Assembly: GCF_041860085.1 (NCBI RefSeq)
Contig: NZ_CP124747.1
Span: forward strand, 4,216,001-4,280,000
Length of the DNA: 64,000 bases
Direction: 5' to 3'
DNA from: Schlesneria sp. DSM 10557
Lineage (GTDB): Bacteria > Planctomycetota > Planctomycetia > Planctomycetales > Planctomycetaceae
Positions 9,505 through 20,047 of this stretch are shown here, piece by piece (position 1 is the first letter of the stretch; each line of letters opens with the position of its first letter). Below the pieces are notes generated by a model that saw only the letters and a program-made list of their open reading frames with translations, was not told the origin of the DNA and made no database searches. The position numbers and the translations under genes are program-made.

Positions 9505-9942
9505 ATCGCACCCTGATCAATGGAGCCGCGATGGAGTGGACTGGGAAAGGAGAGACTCAACAATGGTCCCGGGAAGCAAGAATGTCAACGACTTGCCCGG
9601 CAGCGCGGATTACGTCCGCAGATCGGTTTCAGCGAAGGAGGCTCTTCACAGAGGAAGGGACGCAGACTTCGCGGAGTAAGTTCCCCGAAACCTCTCAGAT
9701 CCAGGTTGATGACGCGGGACGGACTTTCTATCCGCAGTTTTCTCTCCGCAGTGAAGAGAAATCGAAGGAGGAAATTTCTCTCAGTCACATCGATCGAGCA
9801 CGTCATGAGCAACTCTTGTCGCGCCAAGCCATCAAGGGGACCCAGAAGGTCGCCGCCATCCTTTTTTTCGCGACAGGCCATCGCGGGGGGCCGGATTGCC
9901 CCTCATGAGAAATCGAGGCCTCTGTTAATAAGGCGCGACCCG
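9505..9942. other. Intergenic region
   Basis: 438 bases between the EF-hand/propeller gene and the end of the DUF1501 gene. It should hold the promoter for the two propeller genes. Open frames on the plus strand here are arginine- and serine-rich with no recognisable domain and are not called. No clear terminator or repeat was found. Confidence 0.5.
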
Positions 9943-11404
9943 TCAGCCAAAGAGTTCGAGAATGGGCTTTCCATCTTCTACCAGCCCCACCGGACGACCT
10001 TGACCATCCGGTAACCGGATTTCGGGATCGATTCCCAGGGCATGGTAAATCGTCGCCGCGAAATCCTCTGGCTTATACGGAGGTGTCAGTGCATAGGCGG
10101 CGTCCTTGTCGCTTTGCCCCAGCACAATGCCGCCCCGCACCCCTGCTCCTGCGACGAGGGCGGGAAACAGGGTGCTCCAGTGATCACGGCCCCAGTTGGC
10201 GTTCGCGAGAGGGGTCCGCCCCATTTCGCCCAGGCAGACAACCAGCGTTTCGTCGAGCAACCCACGCTCTTCAAGATCAATCAGCAAAGCCGAGAATGTC
10301 TGGTCGAAGCCAGGCATCAGATGATCGCCCACGTCTTTGCTGTTGAGATGCGAGTCCCAGCCATATCCGTCGGGCGCATCCCAGTGTACGGTCACATACC
10401 GAACTCCTGCCTCGACCAGTCGTCGGGCCATCAGTGTTGATTGACCGAACAGGTGGCGTCCGTAGCGATCCCGGACGTTGTCCGGCTCCTGTCGCAAATC
10501 CATGGCTTTACGAGTTTTTTCGGATGCGACTAGAGAGAGAGCCCGCTGCTGAAACCGGTCGTAGGCCGTCAGGGACTTCTGGGCATCCCGCTGCCGCAAC
10601 TTCTGATCGAACTGGGCGAGTAGCGATTGTCGCCCTCCCAACCGGTCCAGCGTCATGGCGTCCTGAGAAATCAGTCCATCGATCTGAAACGTCAGTTCTT
10701 CGTCAGAGCAAGTGCGGTAGTAGGGATTATCCTTGGCATCCTTCTTATCGACGGATGTCGTGATTGGATCATAACCTCGTCCCAGCCACCCGCCGTACTC
10801 CCCGGGTCTTTGCAGCAGCACACTATGGGTCTGAATCTTTCCCAGGCTGTTGGGAACAACAACATAGTTGGGCAGACCCTCTTCGCGTGTTCTCGGCTGT
10901 GAAAACTGGTGCTGCCTGTGCTGCGAAAGATACTCCACGACGGAACCGATTGATGGCCAGTCCTGGGGTGTCGCATTAAACCCGGCGCCGATCGGGATAT
11001 GCCAGCGTTTCCCCGTCTGAACATAATGGCCCCCCCCCGCTATGGTCATTGAACGAATGCGACAACGTTCGTACGACCGCAAATTTGTCCGAGATCGCCG
11101 CACACTGTTCGAGCTTTTCCGAGATCAACAGGTCAGGAGTGCGTGAGGCAATCGGCAGATAGGGACCCCGAATCTTGTTTGGAGCCTTGGGCTTTAAATC
11201 AAACGTTTCCAGTTGGCTGGGGCCGCCAAAAAGATAGAGAAAGATCACACTTTTCGCGCGAGGAGCAACAGGCGAGTGTGACTCCTCCGCATGTAAGAGC
11301 CGGGGCAAAGACATCCCGAACAGGCCAGCACCTGCGACTTGCAGAAGTTCCCGACGTGACACGCCTCCACAGACTGTTTGAGGTCGCCCGAGAATGTTCA
11401 GCAT
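9943..11404 (-). pseudogene. DUF1501 family protein, frame broken at a G9 run
   Basis: A DUF1501 gene (alkaline phosphatase/sulfatase-like fold, exported, very abundant in planctomycetes) read in two frames. The first 140 or so codons (11404 to about 11030) give SRRELLQVAGAGLFGMSLPRLL, a twin-arginine-like or hydrophobic export signal, then the family sequence FLYLFGGPSQLETFDLKP up to NDHSGGG. The remainder, HYVQTGKRWHIP to the stop at 9943, continues in the next frame. The break is exactly at nine G (plus-strand C run 11030-11038); eight G would give one uninterrupted protein of about 486 residues, normal for the family. Everything on both sides is intact. A recent mutation, a sequencing error or programmed slippage are all possible; sequencing error is the simplest. 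Confidence 0.85.
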
Positions 11405-11887
11405 GCAAACCCTTCCGATACATGAGGACTCGTGAATGAGTGTAGCGAGGAACCCATCGGTCGTGACAGATGGATTCCAGAATTCTCGCTCGAATTCGTC
11501 CCTCCGGAGTCCCCCCCCCCCTGCCCCGAGTGAAACTCCGTCAACGACATGTTTCCTGGCAACAGCCCCGAAACGTTGGCCCGATCAGACTTGTCATTTG
11601 TTCAAAAAAACTGAACAACTAAGACATTGCATCCACGATAAACTGAAATTCCCCTTCGTGTTGCGTGCAGAGTCCCCGCTGTCCGTAAGGGACTTCCCTT
11701 CCTTAAACCGATCGAAACACGCAGAATTTTCGGGCCGTAGGGCCTGCAGCCGACGTCCTGCGGGGCAGAGATGGTACATACCCCCAGACTCTGTTGCGTT
11801 TTGCATCACTACATGTCTATCATCGTTGGGCATCCTCACGCCAGCCGTGACATCCCAGGCAGTGCCGAACTGTCATGAGACTGAAGA
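11405..11887. other. Divergent intergenic region
   Basis: 483 bases between the DUF1501 gene (-) and the M48 protease (+). It contains the dyad TTGTTCA (11598-11604) / TGAACAA (11612-11618) and a short palindrome AAGGGA-CT-TCCCTT (11687-11700). A plus-strand open frame across the stretch has no domain or signal character and is rejected. Confidence 0.5.
11598..11618. promoter_or_regulatory. Inverted repeat, possible operator or hairpin
   Basis: TTGTTCA and TGAACAA are exact reverse complements spaced by seven bases, mostly A. It lies between divergent genes, about 190 bases from the DUF1501 start and 270 from the M48 start. Confidence 0.3.
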
Positions 11888-13789
11888 ATGTCCCGTCGAC
11901 TAGCACTTATCATTGCGATGGTCTGCCTTTCGTTGTCACTTGCAGTTCCGGCTTTCGGTCAGCATGCGGCAACCCGAAGCTCGCCCACGCCCCCCCCGGA
12001 GGCGAACGAACTCAAGCGGCTTTGGAACGAGAAGAAATCCCGCGCCAGTGATCAGTACGCTCAGGCAAAACCCCAGCCGATCGAGCTTGAGGAAGCAGTT
12101 CAGGCTTTCCTGAACAAGGACTATGAGCTGGCAACGATCAAGTTCCGGCAGGCCTGGAGCAAGGACCCGGATAACCTCGAGATTGCCCAGGGCCTGATGT
12201 ATTCACAATTGCGTTCCATCAGACCTCGTCCCTCTGAATCCACCTCAAAGCCGCTCGTCGCTGAATTTGCAACCATTCTCAAACGCTTTCCGGACGACCC
12301 GGATCTCAACGTGGGGTATGGGATGGCTCTTGCGTATGCGGGTGATCCCGTGGGGGCACAGCAAGCATTCCATCGCGCGAAGACATTCGGGGCAGACCTG
12401 GAGAGAGCCGTCGGACGGAGTCAGCTCGATCGAATTTCCCGCCTCGCCAAGGAGAAGCAAGAGCAGCAGGCGGTTGATGAAAATTTTCGCCTCGGCACGA
12501 TCCTGGGGGCCGTCCTGCTGGGAGGCCTCGTCCTCTGGATCGTGGTGATGTTTGGCACCGGATGGCTGCTTGCGATCAGTATTCCCAGAACCCCCGAAAC
12601 GGCCGACGCCTTTGCGACGCTGCCGAGTTCACGCGAAACCTGGATCGAGCGTTTCTATCTGTTCATGTTAAGCGTCAGCCTGATCATCTTTTATCTGTCC
12701 GTCCCGTTTGTCATCGCCGGAATCATCGCCGTTTCTCTGCTCTTGTTCGCGATCCTGCTGATGTTACGGGTGCTTCACATCGGCGTCTTATATCGCGGAT
12801 GCTGGGCGGTCTGGCACATGATACGCCTCGTCTTTTTCGGCTCAGGCGGCGAGCGCGACGGCATTGAGATCACCGCCGAACAGCAACCCAAACTGTTTGG
12901 CGAACTCCATTCCGTGGCCAGACAACTCGACACGGAAGTTGTGGACCGGGTCTATCTCGTGCCGGGTCCGCAGGTCTCGGTCAGCCAAAACGGCGCGGGA
13001 CCGTTTGGGCTTTTCGGACGGCGTGATCGAGTATTGCACCTGGGCATTTCCGTGCTTCCCTGGCTGACCGTCAACGAGTTTCGCTCGATCCTGGCTCATG
13101 AATACGCTCACTTCAGTCACCGCGACACGTTCTATGCGCGATTCATCTTTCAGGTGACTGCTTCGCTGGCAAACTCGCTGGCCGTCATGCAGGCGGCAGC
13201 GGGGATTTTGAACTACATCAATCCCTTTTACGGCCTTTACTGGCTCTACCTGCGGGGTTACGCCCTGTTGTCCTCGGGCTATTCCCGGTCGCGTGAGTTC
13301 CTGGCTGATCGCCGGGCGGTGGTCGCTTATGGACGCCAACCGTTTGTGGCGGGGCTGACCAAGATCTATCAGGAGAGTCCGTTATTCGAACTGTTCGCGG
13401 TGCGAAAGACGCAACAACTGCTTAGCAGAGATAATGCGTTTCTGAACGTGTTCGATTCCTATCGCGACTATCGATCGCAACCCGGCGCAGTCGAACTGCG
13501 AAGCAAACTGCTGGATGAGGAACGTCACCGAAAGCCCAGTTGGTTCGACTCACATCCGACCTACGAAGAACGACTGGCCGCAGTTGCGTCGTTCCCCCTG
13601 GCGCAAGATCCCGCCCACTCCGTCTCCTCTCTCGACCTCATCCACAACTTCAAAGAACTGGAAGAGTCGCTGACCCGAATGCTGACCGATCATATCCGGG
13701 AAGTGCTCGGCCCCGCCGAGGTCGTGCCCTCTTCCGATGATGACGAACTCCTTGCTGGCATTTTGAAAGAAGAGAGCAACCGGCAGTAA
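11888..13789 (+). CDS. M48 family membrane metalloprotease with N-terminal repeat region
   Basis: 633 residues. A signal peptide (about 1-25) is followed by a TPR-like helical region (about 50-170, with KDYELATIKFRQAWSKDP and DLNVGYGMALAYAGDP), at least three membrane spans (about 203-232 and 255-300), and an M48 peptidase domain. The zinc site is H404-E405-Y-A-H408 with the third ligand expected at E470 in SREFLADRRAV, so the active site is complete. Family members (HtpX, Ste24, Oma1) degrade misfolded membrane proteins or process peptides. The N-terminal repeat region is not part of the classical HtpX layout and suggests a partner-binding role. Stand-alone gene, convergent with the channel gene. 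Confidence 0.9.
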   Translation: MSRRLALIIAMVCLSLSLAVPAFGQHAATRSSPTPPPEANELKRLWNEKKSRASDQYAQAKPQPIELEEAVQAFLNKDYELATIKFRQAWSKDPDNLEIAQGLMYSQLRSIRPRPSESTSKPLVAEFATILKRFPDDPDLNVGYGMALAYAGDPVGAQQAFHRAKTFGADLERAVGRSQLDRISRLAKEKQEQQAVDENFRLGTILGAVLLGGLVLWIVVMFGTGWLLAISIPRTPETADAFATLPSSRETWIERFYLFMLSVSLIIFYLSVPFVIAGIIAVSLLLFAILLMLRVLHIGVLYRGCWAVWHMIRLVFFGSGGERDGIEITAEQQPKLFGELHSVARQLDTEVVDRVYLVPGPQVSVSQNGAGPFGLFGRRDRVLHLGISVLPWLTVNEFRSILAHEYAHFSHRDTFYARFIFQVTASLANSLAVMQAAAGILNYINPFYGLYWLYLRGYALLSSGYSRSREFLADRRAVVAYGRQPFVAGLTKIYQESPLFELFAVRKTQQLLSRDNAFLNVFDSYRDYRSQPGAVELRSKLLDEERHRKPSWFDSHPTYEERLAAVASFPLAQDPAHSVSSLDLIHNFKELEESLTRMLTDHIREVLGPAEVVPSSDDDELLAGILKEESNRQ

Positions 13790-13903
13790 TGCCGTTTCTG
13801 ACAAGGTCGTCCTCGATCTCGCATCCCAGCAGGCTCTCCAGTTCGCAAGTCCGTGACGTTGCACGTCCGCAGACGGAAGTCACGCAATGCGGTTCACGGC
13901 TCG

Positions 13904-16900
13904 TTACCAGCCTTTCAGCGAAACACCAGACAGGGGCTGGTGCGGTGGCGGCGGTGACGGGTGCGATTCCCGCTCGTCGGTTCGCACAAAGACTTCGTGG
14001 CGGGTCTGGACCATCTCGATGTTCTCTTCCGCAAAGCGGCTCTGAATCGCTGTGTACAGCTCACTGATAATGAGCAATCGACCATCGAGTTGGGGGAGGA
14101 AGGCCCGTAGCACGAATGTCAGATTCCCGTTGATCTCATCCAGCGTCGCAAAAGGAGCCGGGTCTTTCAGCAGGCTGGGATGCTTATCCGCGACGTCCAG
14201 AAGAATCCGGGTGATTCGTGCCGGATCGTTATGCGGTCCGACAATGACTCGAATGGCGATGCGATTCACCTGATCGCTGAGAGTCCAATTCAACACTTTG
14301 CCGGTGATGAACTCTTTGTTCGGAACGATCAGTTCCTTCCGGTCTCCGTCAAGAATGGTGGTCGCCCGTATCTGAATTCGTGACACCTTTCCGGTCGTGT
14401 CGCCGACAGTGATCACATCACCAACCCGCATCGGTCGTTCAAACAGCAGAATGATCCCCGATACGAAATTGGCGAAAATCTCCTGCAGGCCAAAACCAAG
14501 ACCGACGGACGCCGCCGCGACAAGCCATTGGACGTTGTTCCAACCGATACGGATCTGGGCAAACGCCATGCAGACGCCCACGACAAAAATAGTATACCGT
14601 ACCAGACAGGTCACGGCGAAACGGGCTCCGGCGTCGACGGAGAGATGCTGGTGCAGAACCACTTCCACCAGACCGGGAACATTGCGACCGGCGAGTTGAG
14701 CAATAACGAAAACCACCATCGCCAGGCAGAGATCGGCTGCGGTGACCGGCAGCATCTGTTTGACTGTCTTCCCCGGCGAGCCGACTTGAGAGTCATTTTC
14801 CAGTGCCATGACTTCAACACTGGTATTCCACAGGACGTACTGGTCGAGGATGTTCAGCGCGGGTGTCACATCGGCCCAGACAATCCACAGCCCGACCACC
14901 AGCAGCGCGATCAACCCGGTATCCAGCAGACTGCGCATCTGCGTCACGATCTGTGTCAGGTTGAGTCGAAAATCGGGCCAGTTCCAGCGGGAAAACAGCG
15001 AGCCATGCGTGGAAGCTCCCCCCTGCGGTCGCCCCGGTTCCGACATCTCCGTCGGATCGACTCCCTGTAGCGCGGCCATCCGACGTTGTTCGAGTGCGAT
15101 CCAGCGTCGCAGGGTCGCCCGCAGCAGCAACAGTCCCACAAGGAACCACATCGTCCGCTGCAGCCGCCACATTAACTGGGTCGCGGTGTAGAAAAATCCC
15201 GTCCAGCCCAGTCCCAGCAGAACGAACGACGCCAGCAGCATCAACGAGGGGGCAAATTGCCAGAATCGTTCAGACCACGGATCTTCTTCGGTCGCAGGTT
15301 CGTCGACCGAGTCATCAGTGATCGCAAACGCGGGAATCCGCCGGACCGTCAGTCGACAGAAGATCGTCGAAACCGCGGCGAATGTCAGAAAGACAAATCG
15401 CCCAAATGTATCCAGTCGCTGCTCGTTCGCCATCGATTCCGTCATCCCGATGAGGGCAATCAGCACTACCCCGAGAGGGATGAACCATGTCAGATGTCGA
15501 CGCCAGGTATTGACGTATCGTTCAGGCCAGTTGAAATGTTCCTGACCCAGTCCCCCGCGCATGCAGACAATCCGCAGAATCTCCAGCGGAAGTGCGAACA
15601 CGGCGGCCCTGATCAATCCCGCAGCGACCGCGTGGACGAACGGGTATTGCGAGGCGGTGTGATCCAACTGCCAGCCAGTAAACAGCAGCAGCAAAGGCCA
15701 ACCGCAGGCGATGGCCAGGGTCAGCGCGAGTGACTGCAGCGTTGGTGCGAGATCGTGGCAACCCGCGGCTTTCGCGACCACTCCTTTCCGTTTCAGCAGG
15801 ATCTGCATCACGGGCCGCGTACAGAACCACGTCAGAAACAACAAGGTTGCCAGAATCCAGACGAGCGGCGTCCGTTCCATGTTCATGCGGACGGCTTCCA
15901 GCACGGGCTGCCACGCAGCCGGGTCGGTCAGCCAGCCCATGGAGGTCGCGGCCTTCTTCACATGTTCGGAACCAAAGGTTTGTCCGGTCCGAATCCACAA
16001 TACCCGTTCGTCAACGTAGTCGGCGTATCTGGTTGTCAGATTCAGTAACCGACGTTCGACATTATCCATGTCGACCAGTTGCTGGAAATAACGTGTGTAG
16101 TCTGCATCGAGACCATTCACCAGTTGACGCCGATCGCTCAATAATTGCTTGAGTCCCGCCAGTGCCGTCTTGCGCTTGCCAGTGACGAGAAGTTCCGCAG
16201 CCCGCTTGGCAATCGCCGAGTCGAGATCGATCAGGGCGGCATGTTCAGCATCGAGCTGGAACAGGCGCATGCGGGCTTCGCGGATCACGTCATTACGATG
16301 AAGCAGACTGGACTTCATCCCACGGGGATTCTGCAAACGGGCTCGTTGCTGACGCAGCAGCAGGCCGATCGAATCGGTCAGCCCGACATCGTTCACCATC
16401 TTCTGCGTGCGGTCGAATTCTTTTTCCAGTTCCCCCAGCAGTGCGTTACTCGCCTTCTGACGATGATCCAGATCGACCAGCTTGTCGGTGATATCGTGAC
16501 GCTCTCTGGCAAATCCCAGATTTTCTTCGGCAAGCGTCTTCAGTTCGGGAATGACATTTTGCAGGGCCTGTTCGGCGAGACGTACCCGCTCGTCGGCTTC
16601 ATTTCCCCTGCGTTTGGCTTGTTCTTTCTTGAGAATCTCCAGTTCTGCCAGCTTGACGGAAAGCTCACGGATGCCGAGTTCCCGCTGAAGCTGCAGCAGT
16701 TCCGCCGCTTCTGCCGACTGGTACCAGGCCGCTTCCGCGAGCAGCGCCCGGTGTTCAGTTTCTGCCCGTTGATGACGCGCGCGGAGAAAGATCAGGCGCG
16801 CCTGCAGCACTTCTCGCGGATCGTTGGACGTGTCGAGTGATTTGATTTCTTCATCGATCTCTCGAAACCGGTCTTCGACTGCGGCGATCTCGTGGACCAA

Positions 16901-17371
16901 TTCTTCCGGGCGGACGCGACGCAACTTCGATTCGGCTTCGAGTCGCGCGACCCGCTCACGCAATCCGTCGCTGGTATCGTCAAGTTGTTTCGTCCGTTGT
17001 TCGACCATCTTGTCGAGCACGGCCAGATCATCAACGTCGGCAATCTCGGCATCAGGCCCCTTGGGGAGATCAGCCAGACGCTCGGCCGTCAGGCGCGCCT
17101 GTTCGCCGACCTGTCGCAGACTCTGTTCGTAATCTTTCGCCTTCTGACTATTCTCTTGAGCGATCTCGAGTCTCTCGGCAGCCTCTTTCAGATATTCGAG
17201 AGTTTTCTGCTGAGTTGCATCGGCGGGATTCAGATTAGCTTCGATCTCCTTGATCCGCTTCTGGATATTGCTGATCGTCACCTTTTCCGCCTTGGGGGCG
17301 GTCTGAGCCATCGCGGCAGATCCGCACAGCAGGGTGCAGATACCCACGATCATCGAGATTCGCCAAGCCAT
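13904..17371 (-). CDS. MscK/KefA-type large mechanosensitive channel
   Basis: 1155 residues. Signal peptide (about 1-22, ending AMAQ), then about 450 residues of charged coiled coil (long Glu/Lys/Arg/Leu runs), then a series of about ten membrane spans from residue 500 onward. The C-terminal MscS domain has the pore-lining helix around LGFGLQEIFANFVSGIILLFERP and the beta domain GDVITVGDTTGKV...PNKEFITGKVLNW. Length and layout match MscK rather than the short MscS. The channel opens on membrane tension to release solutes during osmotic downshock. An AGGGAA ribosome-binding site precedes the ATG at 17371. Confidence 0.92.
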   Translation of the reverse strand: MAWRISMIVGICTLLCGSAAMAQTAPKAEKVTISNIQKRIKEIEANLNPADATQQKTLEYLKEAAERLEIAQENSQKAKDYEQSLRQVGEQARLTAERLADLPKGPDAEIADVDDLAVLDKMVEQRTKQLDDTSDGLRERVARLEAESKLRRVRPEELVHEIAAVEDRFREIDEEIKSLDTSNDPREVLQARLIFLRARHQRAETEHRALLAEAAWYQSAEAAELLQLQRELGIRELSVKLAELEILKKEQAKRRGNEADERVRLAEQALQNVIPELKTLAEENLGFARERHDITDKLVDLDHRQKASNALLGELEKEFDRTQKMVNDVGLTDSIGLLLRQQRARLQNPRGMKSSLLHRNDVIREARMRLFQLDAEHAALIDLDSAIAKRAAELLVTGKRKTALAGLKQLLSDRRQLVNGLDADYTRYFQQLVDMDNVERRLLNLTTRYADYVDERVLWIRTGQTFGSEHVKKAATSMGWLTDPAAWQPVLEAVRMNMERTPLVWILATLLFLTWFCTRPVMQILLKRKGVVAKAAGCHDLAPTLQSLALTLAIACGWPLLLLFTGWQLDHTASQYPFVHAVAAGLIRAAVFALPLEILRIVCMRGGLGQEHFNWPERYVNTWRRHLTWFIPLGVVLIALIGMTESMANEQRLDTFGRFVFLTFAAVSTIFCRLTVRRIPAFAITDDSVDEPATEEDPWSERFWQFAPSLMLLASFVLLGLGWTGFFYTATQLMWRLQRTMWFLVGLLLLRATLRRWIALEQRRMAALQGVDPTEMSEPGRPQGGASTHGSLFSRWNWPDFRLNLTQIVTQMRSLLDTGLIALLVVGLWIVWADVTPALNILDQYVLWNTSVEVMALENDSQVGSPGKTVKQMLPVTAADLCLAMVVFVIAQLAGRNVPGLVEVVLHQHLSVDAGARFAVTCLVRYTIFVVGVCMAFAQIRIGWNNVQWLVAAASVGLGFGLQEIFANFVSGIILLFERPMRVGDVITVGDTTGKVSRIQIRATTILDGDRKELIVPNKEFITGKVLNWTLSDQVNRIAIRVIVGPHNDPARITRILLDVADKHPSLLKDPAPFATLDEINGNLTFVLRAFLPQLDGRLLIISELYTAIQSRFAEENIEMVQTRHEVFVRTDERESHPSPPPPHQPLSGVSLKGW

Positions 17372-18055
17372 GATTGCTTCCCTGCTCTTTCACAGACTTT
17401 TTGAAATGGAGCCTGTTGTTCAGCCCGCTTTCGGTGCGGTACGACGCCGGAGTGTCGGCATGGTTGTGACGCTCACTTCCCCGAGCGAATTTGGAGACAG
17501 AGCCACCGGCCCGCCTGCGATTCATTCTTTGAAACACTCAATCGCTATTGCTCACATCCATTCGGGGAGCACCGGAGTTTCATCACACACCACCTTGAGG
17601 ACGATCGTTTTGACTTCCCTGTTCGCGCGCATTCTCGCGCAGAGCGGATGTATGGCAGAAATTGCCGATGTGTGTCAACACGATTCGGCGGCCACGGCAA
17701 GGTGCAGCAGGGTCAGATAGGAATGTGCCGATTCGTCGATCGATGTATCCGGAACACCGCGTCCCACTCAGGAAACGTGCTCGATCGGGCGGCGTTCTTC
17801 TGTACACGGCAGCGTTCCAAAAGGCAGGAAAAATTACGCTTTTCGTGGATTTCATGGGCCGCAAGACATAACTTACATTCTGTTTATTGTTGTTCGCGAC
17901 CGACATAAGTATTCCGCCCCGTGATCCGCTCGCCCCCCGCTGACCGTAACGGGCGAGTTGTTCGACATGCAGGCGAGACCTAGAATCTGTCTTTGAGCGG
18001 CTGTTTACGCCTCTGCCCCTATCCGTCCCTCCGCCGTTCCCTGGAAAGATCCGCC
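17372..18055. other. Divergent intergenic region, 684 bases
   Basis: Between the channel gene (-) and the MBL-fold gene (+). The right half (about 17820-17910) is AT-richer and is the likely promoter zone. Small open frames occur on both strands (17583-17906 minus, 17648-17908 plus), but neither shows a hydrophobic, domain-like or low-complexity protein pattern. I see no RNA gene or clear repeat. Confidence 0.45.
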
Positions 18056-18847
18056 ATGCTGGCCCGTCGTGAAGTGTTTCCGCATGTCATCGAGATGAAC
18101 TATCAGGCCCGACAACGATTGGGTTGCTGTGTCTACCTCGTGCATGACTCCGAAGAATGGATGCTGGTCGACATCGGTTTTGAAGATTCGACCGATGAAA
18201 TCATTGATATGATTCGGCAGATGGATTTTGCCCTGGCAAAGTGCAAGTACCTCGTCGCGACACACGCGGACGTCGATCACATTCAGGGTTTGAAGCGAGC
18301 AAAGGAACTGCTTCCTCAAGCCATCATCGTCGGACACCCCGAATGTCAGCAGTTGCTTGCGTCGCAGGACCGCATCGTGACCTACGCCGAAATCGCCGCG
18401 CAAGGCATTTCGATCGATCTTCCCGAAATCAAGGTCGAACAGACAATCAATGAAGGGGATACCCTCAGCGTGGGTGGATTGACGCTGGAGGTCTGGAACA
18501 CACCCGGACATACTCCCAGCCAGCTCGCATTCCGTCTGGGCGATCTCTTACTGTCGGGGGACAATATCTACCGTGATGGTGGCGTCGGTAATATCGATGC
18601 CCACCACGGCTCGGACATCCCCGATTTCATCAAGTCGCTGGAACGAATTCGCGACTCTGACGTGAAATGGCTGCTCCCCAGTCACGGCCCCATCTTCCGC
18701 AAGGATAACGCACACATCCAGAAAACCATCGACCGACTCACGCAGTATCTGCATATGGCCGACTTCGGTACGTGCGCAATCGACTGGCCACTGCTGGATG
18801 AGTGGGAAGAAGAAATCATCCGGGGCTTTGATCCCGAGAAGGCCTGA
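18056..18847 (+). CDS. MBL-fold metallo-hydrolase
   Basis: 263 residues from the ATG at 18056, which has GGAAAG nine bases upstream. An upstream in-frame start adds 21 residues unlike the family. Metallo-beta-lactamase-fold motifs are present: THADVDH (HxDxDH variant of the dinuclear metal site), [23 protein letters not shown] and PSHGPIF. The HxDxDH form occurs in other MBL hydrolases such as YflN-type proteins. Expected to hydrolyse a thioester or lactone-like substrate in the cytoplasm; the substrate cannot be read from sequence. Convergent with nadC. Confidence 0.88.
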   Translation: MLARREVFPHVIEMNYQARQRLGCCVYLVHDSEEWMLVDIGFEDSTDEIIDMIRQMDFALAKCKYLVATHADVDHIQGLKRAKELLPQAIIVGHPECQQLLASQDRIVTYAEIAAQGISIDLPEIKVEQTINEGDTLSVGGLTLEVWNTPGHTPSQLAFRLGDLLLSGDNIYRDGGVGNIDAHHGSDIPDFIKSLERIRDSDVKWLLPSHGPIFRKDNAHIQKTIDRLTQYLHMADFGTCAIDWPLLDEWEEEIIRGFDPEKA

Positions 18848-19153
18848 TGCGGGTTGCTGAACTTCTCGGCCGCTCAGCCGCATGAACAGATTCCCCCGTG
18901 CGGGCCGGACTGCAAGGCCCGCGAACTCGGGGTCGCGGCAGCGCATCCCCACAGGCCACCCGCGGCGGCGAAAAGGATAGACAAGTGACGTCACGGCATC
19001 GCTTTACCTGAAGGATCGCCCCGGCACCGTATGGCCTGCTCCACTCGCGTAGGAGCAGGCTCGGTCGGGATTCGCGGCGAGCGGCGGGGGTTGCCTCATC
19101 CCGCCGAAGGGGTGGCGTCCGTCCATGAGGCGTGAGGAAACCCCGATCCCCGT
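18848..19153. other. Convergent intergenic region with hairpin
   Basis: 306 bases between MBL-fold (+) and nadC (-). The hairpin GCCTGCTCC (19034-19042) / GGAGCAGGC (19052-19060), a 9-bp stem with a 9-base loop, could help end transcription on either strand but has no U-run. Confidence 0.5.
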
Positions 19154-20047
19154 TCAACGCAGGGCCGGGAAACTGGCCGGCCAGTCAAACGCCAGGTCCA
19201 GAGCGGGGGCAGAGTGCGTGAGCGCACCCACGCTGATTCGTTCGACACCGGTACTCGCAATCTCGGCGACTGTCGCCAGTGTCACCCCGCCGGACGCCTC
19301 CAGTTTGACGGCCGGGGCCAGCGAATTACGCAGCGCCACGGCCTCGCGCAAGGTCTCGACCGACATATTGTCCAGCAGGACGATGTCTGGATTTCCCTTG
19401 AGTGCATCCTTGAGTTGCTCAAGCGAATCGACTTCCACTTCGATGGAGACTCCTTCGGGTGACTTCGAGCGGGCTGTCTGCACCGCGGAGGCGATGCTCG
19501 ACGACTCGGTCCATGCTGCAAGGTGGTTGTCCTTAATCAGCACCCCGTCATACAGCCCCATCCGGTGGTTGGTTCCACCACCACAGCGAACGGCGTATTT
19601 CTCAAGAACTCGCCAGCCCGGGAGCGTTTTTCGGGTATCCAGAATCTGAGCCTGCGTCCCTTTGACGGCATCGACAAATTTCCGGGTCAACGTGGCGATG
19701 CCGCTGAGGTGCGTCATAAAGTTGAGCATTGTTCGCTCACCAATCAGCAGCGTCGCAAGGGGACCGGTCACGCGAGCCACAATCGTCCCCGCCGAGAGAC
19801 GCGTCCCATCCGGCCAGAGTTCCTCCCACTGGACCGAGGCATCCAGCTTGGCAAAAACCATGCGACCCACGGTCGCCCCCGCCAGCACGCCCGGCTGCCG
19901 TGCCGCCACGAGGACTGTCGCGGTCTGGTCTTCGCTGATCAGTGCCTGACAGGTCAAATCACCGAGCGAGGAAAGGTCTTCCGAAAGCGCCATCTCAATG
20001 AGCTGTCGTGCGACCGCCTGTTCGCCACTGGCAAACGTTTCATGCAT
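19154..20047 (-). CDS. nadC: Nicotinate-nucleotide pyrophosphorylase (carboxylating)
   Basis: 297 residues from the ATG at 20047. Catalyses quinolinate + PRPP to nicotinate mononucleotide in NAD biosynthesis, cytoplasmic. Family motifs in order: EDLSSLGDLTCQAL near the N-terminus, the quinolinate-binding TRKTLPGWR, GGGTNHRMGLYDGVLIKDNHL, SIEVEVDSLEQL, DIVLLDNMS, and LEASGGVTL. I chose 20047 because its ATG overlaps the TAA of the upstream gene (TAATG), whereas the alternative at 20107 would extend 60 bases into that gene and add residues unlike NadC. The overlap implies translational coupling. No nadA or nadB is nearby. Confidence 0.95.
   Translation of the reverse strand: MHETFASGEQAVARQLIEMALSEDLSSLGDLTCQALISEDQTATVLVAARQPGVLAGATVGRMVFAKLDASVQWEELWPDGTRLSAGTIVARVTGPLATLLIGERTMLNFMTHLSGIATLTRKFVDAVKGTQAQILDTRKTLPGWRVLEKYAVRCGGGTNHRMGLYDGVLIKDNHLAAWTESSSIASAVQTARSKSPEGVSIEVEVDSLEQLKDALKGNPDIVLLDNMSVETLREAVALRNSLAPAVKLEASGGVTLATVAEIASTGVERISVGALTHSAPALDLAFDWPASFPALR

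Noticed and set aside
9520..10014. 164-codon plus-strand frame
   Set aside because: Arg/Ser-rich, overlaps the end of the DUF1501 gene, no recognisable features.
11436..11903. 155-codon open frame between the DUF1501 and M48 genes
   Set aside because: No domain, signal or plausible ribosome-binding site; overlaps the M48 start.
17583..17908. Overlapping small frames on both strands upstream of the MBL gene
   Set aside because: Mutually antisense, no hydrophobic or domain-like pattern; treated as intergenic.
18056..18847. HxDxDH instead of HxHxDH in the MBL-fold protein as a novel active site
   Set aside because: This variant is already known in other MBL-fold hydrolases, so it is not unusual by itself.
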